Below are positions 18,214-25,024 of a stretch of 64,000 bases of DNA, piece by piece. The notes beneath the pieces were generated by a model that saw only the letters and a program-made list of their open reading frames with translations, was not told the origin of the DNA and searched no databases. The stretch's first letter is position 1, and each line of letters starts with the position of its first letter. Origin of the DNA: Cryptosporangium minutisporangium. GTDB lineage: Bacteria > Actinomycetota > Actinomycetes > Mycobacteriales > Cryptosporangiaceae. Made by a program: the position numbers and the translations under genes. Location: positions 1-64,000 of the forward strand of contig NZ_BAAAYN010000022.1 of the NCBI RefSeq assembly GCF_039536245.1, given 5' to 3'.

Positions 18214-18327
18214 GGGGCTGATTCGGCTGGTGTTCACGTGGTGCGGCGCTCCTTCGTGACGGGAAGCCGCAGGTCAGGGCCGGTGACGGTGGGGCTAGGG
18301 GTGTTCTTATGCCGGGACCTCAGCTCC
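18214..18327 (+). other. Left flank with acceptor-like ends, possible tmRNA remnant
   Basis: GGGGCTG at 18214-18220, followed by ATTC as at the 5' end of many tmRNAs, could pair with CAGCTCC at 18321-18327. The 114 nt between the outer ends is too short for a tmRNA and too long for a tRNA, and no T-arm precedes the repeat. It may be a shrunken remnant or chance. The rest of the 18086-18436 spacer holds only the repeat and the hairpin listed separately. Confidence 0.25.
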
Positions 18328-18334
18328 ACCCCAA
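18318..18334 (+). repeat. Left attachment repeat of the AICE
   Basis: A 17-bp sequence identical to 35315-35331. It lies about 100 bp beyond the 3' end of the integrase gene, the normal position for an AICE attachment site. The bases on either side differ between the two copies, so 17 bp is the exact shared core. Confidence 0.8.
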
Positions 18335-18342
18335 GAAGTAGA

Positions 18343-18393
18343 ACAGACGCCGTGCAGGTCAGGCTAGAGATAGCCCACCCGCACGGCGTCTGT
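18343..18393. terminator. Strong hairpin just inside the left attachment site
   Basis: ACAGACGCCGTGC (18343-18355) pairs perfectly with 18381-18393, with an inner GGCT/AGCC stem, and is followed by CGTTT. A hairpin in the same place follows the right repeat. They look like the terminator of the target RNA gene, one copy carried by the element and one chromosomal, and may also end the integrase transcript. Confidence 0.6.
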
Positions 18394-18436
18394 CGTTTCC
18401 GGGGCGATTAGGGGCGCGTGCCCAACGCGTGCCCGA

Positions 18437-19573
18437 TCAGGCTCCGGTGCGCTCCCTCGCGGCGTTCAGCATCGCGTCGAGTGACGCTGCGATGGCGTGA
18501 TCCCGGTCGCTGGTCGCGTGCTGGTAGATCAGGGCCGCCCGCGGGCTCGCGTGGCCGATCCTGGCCATCAGCTCTTTGAGCGTGGCGCCGCTCTGCGCAG
18601 ACCAGGTGCTCCCGGTGTGCCGGAGGTCGTGCAGCCGTAGCCTGAGTTCGCCGGGGATCTTCGCGTCCTTGAGCGCCTTGTGCCAGACGCGGTTGAAGTT
18701 CCGCCGTCGAGGGATGCCGCCCTGGGAACCGACGAACAGGCGGCCGGCCGGACCAGGTTGGGCGAACGTCGACAGGTGCAGCTCGACGTCGGCTTTGAGC
18801 GCGGTCGGTAGTGCGATCTTGCGCTTTCCGGCCTCGGATTTCGGGTCTTCGTCGATCTGGGTTCCGTCCTCCAATTCGATGGTCTGGGTTCTGATTTTCA
18901 GCTCCATTTTTGTGAGGTCGACGTTCCGGCGCCGTAGGCCGACCAATTCACCGAAGCGGAGCTGAGTGAACGTAGCCAGCAGAACGAGGAGCCGGTATCG
19001 GGGCTGAATTGCAGCGGCGATTGCCATTACCTGGGTGAGGGTTGCCGTCGGGCGCTCGGCTGCCTTGTCCTGGCCGGCGCCCTTGATGCGGCAGGGATTG
19101 CGGCGGATGATCTCGTCTTCGTCCAGCGCCGTGGCGAAGATCGCGTGAGCGATCCGGTACGCCTTGGCGATCGTCGGAGCACCGACGCCGTTGGCGGTGA
19201 GGTCGGCTCGCCATGTCCGGATGTCCGACGGGCGGATGTCTCCGACGAACTTCTCGCCGAGGTAAGGGAGGACGTGCAGCCGGATCACGCGGGCGTGCTC
19301 CTGCCGAGTACGGGGCTTCACCTCGCGTTCGGTGATCCAGCGGTCGGCGTAGTCGGTGAGGTAGATCTTTCCGGCATCGGGGTCAGTCCAGGCGTCGTGA
19401 AGGATCGCGGCGTTCTGCTGGGTGAGCCAGTCACGGGCGGCCGTCTTGGTCTCGAAGGTGTGCGGAGCGGTGCGCCGAATACCGTCCGGGCCGGTGTAGC
19501 GGGCCTGCCACCGTCCCGATTTGAGCTTTCGCGCACTGCCGAACGATGCCTTGGTGTTTTTGCGTGGCGCCAT
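18437..19573 (-). CDS. int: Tyrosine integrase of the AICE
   Basis: 378 residues, intact. An N-terminal arm-binding domain (FGSARKLKSGRWQARYTGPDG) and a SAM-like core-binding domain precede the catalytic domain. The catalytic residues are R206 (TQLRFGEL), a lysine near 245, H315 and R318 in HDLRHTG, H341 in GHASP, and Y350 in ALIYQHAT. It catalyses site-specific integration at the 17-bp core. It is followed within 110 bp by the attachment repeat and preceded directly by the excisionase gene on the same strand (1-nt junction). Confidence 0.93.
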   Translation of the reverse strand: MAPRKNTKASFGSARKLKSGRWQARYTGPDGIRRTAPHTFETKTAARDWLTQQNAAILHDAWTDPDAGKIYLTDYADRWITEREVKPRTRQEHARVIRLHVLPYLGEKFVGDIRPSDIRTWRADLTANGVGAPTIAKAYRIAHAIFATALDEDEIIRRNPCRIKGAGQDKAAERPTATLTQVMAIAAAIQPRYRLLVLLATFTQLRFGELVGLRRRNVDLTKMELKIRTQTIELEDGTQIDEDPKSEAGKRKIALPTALKADVELHLSTFAQPGPAGRLFVGSQGGIPRRRNFNRVWHKALKDAKIPGELRLRLHDLRHTGSTWSAQSGATLKELMARIGHASPRAALIYQHATSDRDHAIAASLDAMLNAARERTGA

Positions 19574-19999
19574 TTATGCGACGCTCCTTACTCGCCGGGA
19601 TCGCCGGACGGGTTCAACGGTGCATGACTCGATGTAGGCCGTCAGTACCGATTCGGCGATGCGGACGTGTCGTCCGAAGCGTTGGAATTCGATGCGTCGT
19701 TCCTCGATCAGTCGGCGGGGGAATCGCTCGGTGGTGCCAAGAATCTCGGCGACCTGGGGAATGGAGAGGTAACGCTCTTTGGTGCTGCGGGCTCCTCGCT
19801 TCGTTGCGCCCGCTGGGAGCGCCGTAGGTAGCCGGGTCCGCTGATCGGTGCTCGTTTGGTGACTGCGGTTCGGCCGGACGTCGCGGCCGTCTGCGAGCCC
19901 GTTGTGTGGCCCGTGGACGGTCTGGAGCGCGGGGGTCGGTGTGGTGGTGACCGTAGGTGCGCGTCGAGGCGCTGAGGCGGGCCGCTTCTGAGTGGTCAT
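19574..19999 (-). CDS. xis: Excisionase-like helix-turn-helix protein
   Basis: 141 residues. The C-terminal 60 residues form a MerR-type winged helix typical of excisionases: YLSIPQVAEILGTTERFPRRL followed by IEFQRFGRHVRIAESVLTAYI. The N-terminal 75 residues are Thr/Pro/Arg-rich and probably disordered, unusually long for Xis; an internal start cannot be excluded. It sits between the replication gene (ATGA overlap) and the integrase, the standard Xis position, and should direct the integrase toward excision. Confidence 0.8.
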   Translation of the reverse strand: MTTQKRPASAPRRAPTVTTTPTPALQTVHGPHNGLADGRDVRPNRSHQTSTDQRTRLPTALPAGATKRGARSTKERYLSIPQVAEILGTTERFPRRLIEERRIEFQRFGRHVRIAESVLTAYIESCTVEPVRRSRRVRSVA

Positions 20000-21258
20000 T
20001 CGGCGCCTCGCACGAGTCGGAGTGGAGGGGTAGCCGTCCCAGCCGTCCCAGGGTCATTTCCGCTGGTCACGCTGGGACGGCTTGAATTGGCGGTACGGCT
20101 GAGCCGTCCCGGTTCGTCGAGCCGTCCCGCGCTGACCTGCACCGATGAGGTTGGGACGGCTGGGACGGCTTCCTCGCTCGGCGGTGCCGATTCGGGGCAG
20201 TAGCGCGCCCACGCGTCGGCGAAATCGGCGCGCTGGTAGCCCTTGCTCTGGCTACCGTCGGTGAACCGAATGTTGGACGACCGGATGTCGTACTCGCGGA
20301 GAAACTGCCCGAGCTTCATGGCCGACAGGCCGGCCGGACCGTAGTCGAGCCACGGTGCTTCCGGGTCGGTCTTCAGCCGGTCGAGCAGCACGGCGGTCGG
20401 CAAGACGGTGTCGGTTCCGAACGCAGTGCGGCAGTCGGCGAGCAGCTGCACGCGGAGCGACGTCTGTCCCTGGTCGCTTGCCTCGGCGGTGAGGGCGAGT
20501 GACGCAGCGCGGGCGCGTTCCGGCCAGGTGCCGCCGGCCTGGTCGGCGACGATGACCAGCGGTTCCCAGGTGTCGGCGGTGCGGTCTTCCACGGGCATCG
20601 CGGGCTCGGCCGATTCGAGCGCCTTCAGGTCGATGCGCAGCCACTCGGCGAGCTGGTCGGCCAGCTCGCGCAGCGCGGGCCGGTCGCGCCGGTGCCGGAA
20701 CGGCGACACGGATTCTCCGGCCGTCCGGCGACGCATGTGGATGACGACTGCCCGGTCCTCGATCGTGTCGGGCATCGCGCCGATTCCGGCGAGCGCGGCC
20801 ATCGCGAACGTCGGGATGTGCTCGACGCGGTTGTTCGCGGCGTCGTACCGGACGGCGGGTCGGTTGCGCTGGTGGCCGGCGTTGAGCAGGCCGCGCAGGT
20901 CTTCGTTGCCCTCGGCCTTCGGACCGAAGATGGTGTCCGACTCGTCGACCAGCAGCGTCGGTGGGTCGCCGGTGATCGAGCGGTACACCGCGGCCGGCGA
21001 CGCGTTGACCGTGATGAGCGGCGCGTGGCTGAGTGCTTCGACGATGTCGAGCAGCCGGGACTTGCCGCAGCGCTTCTCCGGTGCGCGGATCACCAGGCGC
21101 GGTGCGTGCGCCCACGCGGGTTGTCCGTGCGTCGCGGCGATCCAGAGGACGACGGCGTCGGTGGCCTCTGGGGTCGGCAGGACGACATAGCGGGTGAGCG
21201 ACGCGTGGACGGCGTCGAGCAGGCGCGCACCCTCGGATGCGACGACGGGCGTGGTCAT
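19996..21258 (-). CDS. DUF3631-domain ATPase, probable replication protein of the element
   Basis: 420 residues from ATG 21258, preceded by GGGAGG. A P-loop-like APEKRCGKSRLLD lies near residue 60 and a Walker B/acidic motif follows in TLLVDESDTIFG. The region HMRRRTAGESVSPFRHRRD and the C-terminal KGYQRADFADAWARY match the DUF3631 family found in actinobacterial phages and integrative elements next to prim-pol genes. The last 40 residues are low complexity. ATGA overlaps on both sides join it to the methylase and excisionase. A helicase-like replication-initiation role is inferred from the family and neighbours. Confidence 0.75.
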   Translation of the reverse strand: MTTPVVASEGARLLDAVHASLTRYVVLPTPEATDAVVLWIAATHGQPAWAHAPRLVIRAPEKRCGKSRLLDIVEALSHAPLITVNASPAAVYRSITGDPPTLLVDESDTIFGPKAEGNEDLRGLLNAGHQRNRPAVRYDAANNRVEHIPTFAMAALAGIGAMPDTIEDRAVVIHMRRRTAGESVSPFRHRRDRPALRELADQLAEWLRIDLKALESAEPAMPVEDRTADTWEPLVIVADQAGGTWPERARAASLALTAEASDQGQTSLRVQLLADCRTAFGTDTVLPTAVLLDRLKTDPEAPWLDYGPAGLSAMKLGQFLREYDIRSSNIRFTDGSQSKGYQRADFADAWARYCPESAPPSEEAVPAVPTSSVQVSAGRLDEPGRLSRTANSSRPSVTSGNDPGTAGTATPPLRLVRGAE

Positions 21259-22916
21259 GCTGCCTCCCTGAGCGTGTTGTGGGTTGGCGGGACGACGGGG
21301 GCGTCGCCGTGGCCGCTGAGTACGGCGGCGATCTGGGTGGCCAGCCATTGGGCGACGTTCGACGAGACGGCGTTACCGGCCTGCATGGTCTGCTCGCCCT
21401 GATTGCCGGTGACCAGGTACTCATCCGGGAAGCGTTGGCCGCGCAGGTGCTCGCGGGGCTTGAGCATCCGGAAGGAACAGTCCTCGACGTCGACGGTCGG
21501 CCGGACCAGCGCGGCGGACTCGCGGGTCGCCAGGGTGTGCAGCGGCTCGGCGGTCGTCTTGGCCGTGCCCTTGCGATACGGGATGACCAGGGCGTGGTGG
21601 TCCTGCGCGGTAAGGACGCCGAGTGGTTCGGAGACCACGCGCTTGACCATGTGCCGTGGCTCGGCGTGGCCACCGTAGTTCTTGACGTAGAACGCGTCTG
21701 GCGGAGCCACAGTCAGGTAGTGGTGGTGGCCGCTGGTCGTGATCGTGGACAGAGGTTCTTCGACCGGTTCGGCGGTCGAGTGGTTGCGCATCACGGTCAG
21801 CCAGGCCGGCGGGACCGTCAGGCCCTCGAATCCCTTCTCGTTGGCCAGCCGGGTGCGCATCGGCGCGCCGGTGCTTGTCGCTGCGGTGTTCCAGGTGCCG
21901 CCGCTCGGTACCAGCAGGGGCGGAATCGCTAGGCCGTCCCCGATGCGGACGGTGCGGGTGGGCAGCGGCCCACCGAACGCCGGGAAGGCTCGGCCATCGG
22001 CGGCCAGCGCGCCGTGATTGACGGTGATCATGCTCGGCTCGGTGGCGAACATTTCGAGTCCGGCGGTGATCCGGCGCATGGTGGCCGCTGCCAGCGGCCG
22101 GGGTCGGTCGCCGATCCGGGTGCCGAGGTCGGACCAGTCGATCGCGGTAGCGGCAGGGAGAACGTAGGGCTCGACCAGTCCGTTACGGCAGGTCGCGTTC
22201 GGGCATCGGTAGTCGTACTGCTGGCGGTACTTTCCGACCTTGCGTTTGCGCAGGTTGCGCCAGGCTTGGACGGCGTTGACGTCGGTCTCGCAGACCGGGC
22301 ACCAGGCCAGCGGGCGCGGGGCGACGTCCGGCAGTGGGATTCCGGTGCGGGTGAACACGATGTAGAGCCGGTCGCGCCATTGGGGCGCGTGCGGGTTGTC
22401 CTCACCGCCGACGTGTGCGGAGGACACGGAGACGAATTGGACCTGGTAGCCGAGCTTGCACATGCCCTCGACCCACCAGTCGAACAGCTCCCACTTCCAG
22501 ACGACATCGACGACGTTCTCGACGATGACGGCCTGGTATCGGTGCACTTCGGTGGCGCGGATGACGTCGTGGAACGTCGCGCGGGTGCGCTCGAATCCGG
22601 CCTGGGCGATCGGGCCGAACTCCAGTAGATCGAGCTGCCCTTTAGCCGACGATTGGCGTCCGCCGGACCGGCCTCCGGCCGGTGACATCTCCGTGCAGAT
22701 CGGCGAAGCCCACAAGACGCTGGTGCGGGGTAGCCGCCGCATGTCGTAGTTGTTGACGTCGGCACACAGGTGCTCGGCGTCGCGGAAGTTCGCGGCGTGA
22801 GTCTCGATCGCTCGCGGCCAGTGGTTGGCGGCCAGCTTCAGTTCGAATCCGGCGGCGGTCAGCCCGATCGACGATCCGCCGGCGCCGCAGAAAATGTCAG
22901 TGAACGTGAGCGTCAT
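21255..22916 (-). CDS. C5-cytosine DNA methyltransferase
   Basis: 553 residues. Motif I is DIFCGAGGSSIGL at the N-terminus. Motif IV appears as ASPICTEMSPAGG, with the catalytic cysteine in an SPIC rather than PPC context. Motif VI is VIVENVVDV, and motif X is NQGEQTMQAGNAVSSNVAQWL at the C-terminus. Between VI and X lies a long insert with CPVCETDVN and CPNATCRNG, a possible zinc site. No restriction enzyme gene is adjacent, so it likely protects the element's DNA from host restriction, or marks it. It is overlap-coupled to the replication genes on both sides. Confidence 0.85.
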   Translation of the reverse strand: MTLTFTDIFCGAGGSSIGLTAAGFELKLAANHWPRAIETHAANFRDAEHLCADVNNYDMRRLPRTSVLWASPICTEMSPAGGRSGGRQSSAKGQLDLLEFGPIAQAGFERTRATFHDVIRATEVHRYQAVIVENVVDVVWKWELFDWWVEGMCKLGYQVQFVSVSSAHVGGEDNPHAPQWRDRLYIVFTRTGIPLPDVAPRPLAWCPVCETDVNAVQAWRNLRKRKVGKYRQQYDYRCPNATCRNGLVEPYVLPAATAIDWSDLGTRIGDRPRPLAAATMRRITAGLEMFATEPSMITVNHGALAADGRAFPAFGGPLPTRTVRIGDGLAIPPLLVPSGGTWNTAATSTGAPMRTRLANEKGFEGLTVPPAWLTVMRNHSTAEPVEEPLSTITTSGHHHYLTVAPPDAFYVKNYGGHAEPRHMVKRVVSEPLGVLTAQDHHALVIPYRKGTAKTTAEPLHTLATRESAALVRPTVDVEDCSFRMLKPREHLRGQRFPDEYLVTGNQGEQTMQAGNAVSSNVAQWLATQIAAVLSGHGDAPVVPPTHNTLREAA

Positions 22917-24103
22917 GCGGCCACCTCGCGGGGGTTGCGGGAACCGGCGTCGAGGCCGGAGCGGACGGCGCGGCTGGTCTCCCCGGGCTCGAGTCCGGCG
23001 GCCAGTCCGGCGTCGGTGAGGACGGTGACGACCAGGTCGCGGTCGAGGGCGCCGGAGCCGACGAGTCGGCCGAGGCTGTAGGCGGCGGTGTTGAGCGCGT
23101 CGTTGCGGTTGCTGGTCGCGTTCAGGACGCGGTCCCGCTCGCCGGTGAGCGCGGCGGCGGCGTAGGCGTTACGGCGCTTCGCCGTGGCCAGCAACTCCGC
23201 CCATGCTCGACTCGGTCGAACCGGTGACGGGGCGGTCGGAGTCAAGGGCAGTGCTAGCCACGGAGGAAGTGGCGCTGGCGGAGCGTCGTACGTCGCGGTG
23301 TAGGCGTGGCCGTCGACCAGGGAGCCAGCAGCAACGACGTAGCCACCGTGCGCGCGGGTGTCGATGAGCCAGCCGAGGCGTCCGGCGGTGTTGCGCAGTT
23401 CGGGACCGTCGGGGTGCGCGTAGTACAGGTGGAGGCCACCGGACGGCGTGGCGACGGTGTAGGTGTCGAGCGGCAGGTCGGAGCTCGCCTGGTCGGCGAG
23501 CACGGCCAGCACGTCTTGCCCGGATCGGATGCCGGGAAGGCGCCACTCCTCCGGAGCGTCGGCGCCGTCCTTTGGGGTGTCGAGGTCGACGACGACGAGT
23601 CCGGACGGCCCGGTCGCGATGCCGACGTTGAAGGCGCCGGTTGACCAGCAGCGGCGGATGCGGTCGGGGTCGGTGGTGGCGCGGTTCTCCCAGTCGGTGA
23701 TGGCGGGGCGCTTCTGGCCGGGGCGGAGCGGGAAGACGTGCCAGCCTCGGCCGGCGGCCGAGAGAGCAGCGTCGAGTAGTGCGTTCTGGCTGGTGTTCAC
23801 GGGTGGTTCCTCCGGTGCGTTGAACAGGTCGGGCGTGGCGCTGGTCGGTGGTTCGGCGATCGGTGGAGCGGGGGTGCCAGCGGCCAGCTCGGCGGCGCGT
23901 CGGGCGTAGATGGCCTGGTTCCAGGCGGCGAAGTTCGCGCGGGCAGTGGCCTCGGGGTCGTCGCCGTTGCTGGCGGCGCGTTCCGACCAGGCAGCGGCTT
24001 GGCGCGCGTACCAGGCGGCGACCTGGTCGGGGCCGGTGCCGGCCTGGTGCAGGTCGCTGACCCACACCAGGCCGGGCGTCGGCTCAGAACGGCGGTTCGT
24101 CAC
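22913..24103 (-). CDS. Bifunctional primase-polymerase (prim-pol)
   Basis: 396 residues from GTG 24103, which overlaps the end of ssb; the start is uncertain. The first 100 residues are helical and Ala-rich. The prim-pol core begins at NALLDAALSAAGRGWHVFPL and has PAITDWENRATTD, then the metal-binding acidic motif LVVVDLDTPKDG, and TPSGGLHLYY, GGYVVAAGS as in the AEP primase family of plasmids and phages. A C-terminal helical domain (LNTAAYSLGRLVGSG, VRSGLDAG) is typical of actinobacterial copies. It presumably primes replication of the excised circle. Confidence 0.85.
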   Translation of the reverse strand: MTNRRSEPTPGLVWVSDLHQAGTGPDQVAAWYARQAAAWSERAASNGDDPEATARANFAAWNQAIYARRAAELAAGTPAPPIAEPPTSATPDLFNAPEEPPVNTSQNALLDAALSAAGRGWHVFPLRPGQKRPAITDWENRATTDPDRIRRCWSTGAFNVGIATGPSGLVVVDLDTPKDGADAPEEWRLPGIRSGQDVLAVLADQASSDLPLDTYTVATPSGGLHLYYAHPDGPELRNTAGRLGWLIDTRAHGGYVVAAGSLVDGHAYTATYDAPPAPLPPWLALPLTPTAPSPVRPSRAWAELLATAKRRNAYAAAALTGERDRVLNATSNRNDALNTAAYSLGRLVGSGALDRDLVVTVLTDAGLAAGLEPGETSRAVRSGLDAGSRNPREVAA

Positions 24104-24545
24104 TGCCGTGGTTCGTCGGCGCGGCGGGTGCGGCGGTCGACCAGGCGTCGTCCGGCGGCGTCTGCCCGGTCGGCCCCGAGCGGGTGGCCTTGCGGACGGT
24201 CGCGGTGGCCCAACGGAGCGACGGGCCGATTTCCTCGACGTCGACACCGAACATGGAGCGCTTCTCACCCTGGTCGGTCTCCCAGTGGTGCTGGCGCAGC
24301 CGCCCGGTCAGGACGACGCGGGAGCCCTTGGTCAGGGACTGCGTGACGTTCTCGGCGAGCTGGCGCCAGGCGGTGCAGGTCAGGAACATCGCCTCGCCGT
24401 CGACCCACTGACCGGACGCCTTGTCGAGGGTCCGGGGCGTCGAGGCGACGGTGAACTTGGCGACGGCCACGCCGGTCGGGGTGACTCGCATTTCGGGGTC
24501 GGCGGTGAGGTTCCCGACGATGGTGATGGTGGTTTCGTTGGCCAT
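24084..24545 (-). CDS. ssb: Single-stranded DNA-binding protein
   Basis: 153 residues from ATG 24545 with GGAGA upstream. The OB-fold is clear: TITIVGNLTADPEMRVTPTG, then VAVAKFTVAST, MFLTCTAWRQLAENV and GSRVVLTGRL. The C-terminal tip DEPPF keeps the acidic, phenylalanine-ended tail that binds partner proteins. Its neighbours (prim-pol, methylase, DUF3631) make it the element's own SSB rather than the housekeeping one. Confidence 0.92.
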   Translation of the reverse strand: MANETTITIVGNLTADPEMRVTPTGVAVAKFTVASTPRTLDKASGQWVDGEAMFLTCTAWRQLAENVTQSLTKGSRVVLTGRLRQHHWETDQGEKRSMFGVDVEEIGPSLRWATATVRKATRSGPTGQTPPDDAWSTAAPAAPTNHGSDEPPF

Positions 24546-24558
24546 GAGAGGTCTCCGT

Positions 24559-24861
24559 TCAGTGCTTCGGGCGACGGGTGGTGTGGTGGGTGCGGCGCAG
24601 GTAGTTCAGGACGTGCCGGCCGAGGCGCAGCTGCGCTCCGGTGCCGTCGCAGGACGGGCACATCCGGAACCCGCGGCCGATCCAGGCGGCGCGGTGGCCG
24701 GTGCCTCCGCAGCGGCGGCAGCCGGTGAACGGCCAGACGAAACAGAGGCCGAGATAGGCGGGGAGGACGATCAGCGCGGCGAGCAGCAGCCACGCGAGGG
24801 GAACCAGGAGGTCACCGTAGGTAGCGGGATCGGGGGTAGAGGTAGCGGCGAGGGCAAGCAC
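24559..24861 (-). CDS. Small membrane protein with a DnaJ-type zinc motif
   Basis: 100 residues. A membrane segment (VPLAWLLLAALIVLPAYLGL) is followed by two zinc half-sites, CRRCGGTG and CPSCDGTG, spaced about 20 residues apart as in DnaJ cysteine repeats. The basic C-terminus (LRRTHHTTRRPKH) could touch DNA. Proteins of this kind are common in AICEs next to the transfer gene, but their function is unknown. It lies 13 nt upstream of ssb on the same strand. Confidence 0.65.
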   Translation of the reverse strand: MLALAATSTPDPATYGDLLVPLAWLLLAALIVLPAYLGLCFVWPFTGCRRCGGTGHRAAWIGRGFRMCPSCDGTGAQLRLGRHVLNYLRRTHHTTRRPKH

Positions 24862-24907
24862 GGGATGCCTCCACGGGCTGTTTTTGGGCGTGAGGGGCCA
24901 GGGCCGC

Positions 24908-25011
24908 GACCCGCTACCAGCGGAAATACGGCCTGATGGGATGGGTTGGTGGTGGTAGCGGGTCGGGTAGCGCAGCCGCTACCGGTAGCGCGGGAGTCGC
25001 TACCCGACCCG
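24908..25011. other. Repeat-rich gap downstream of traB, candidate clt transfer locus
   Basis: This 160-bp gap holds GACCCGCTACC (24908-24918), a 14-bp dyad CGGGTCGGGTAGCG / CGCTACCCGACCCG (24959-24972, 24998-25011), and inside it the perfect palindrome CGCTACCGGTAGCG (24977-24990). In mobile actinomycete plasmids, TraB binds 8-bp repeats, some GACCCG-like, in a non-coding clt site beside its gene. Position and motif fit that role. Confidence 0.5.
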
Positions 25012-25024
25012 ATCGGTCAGTTGG

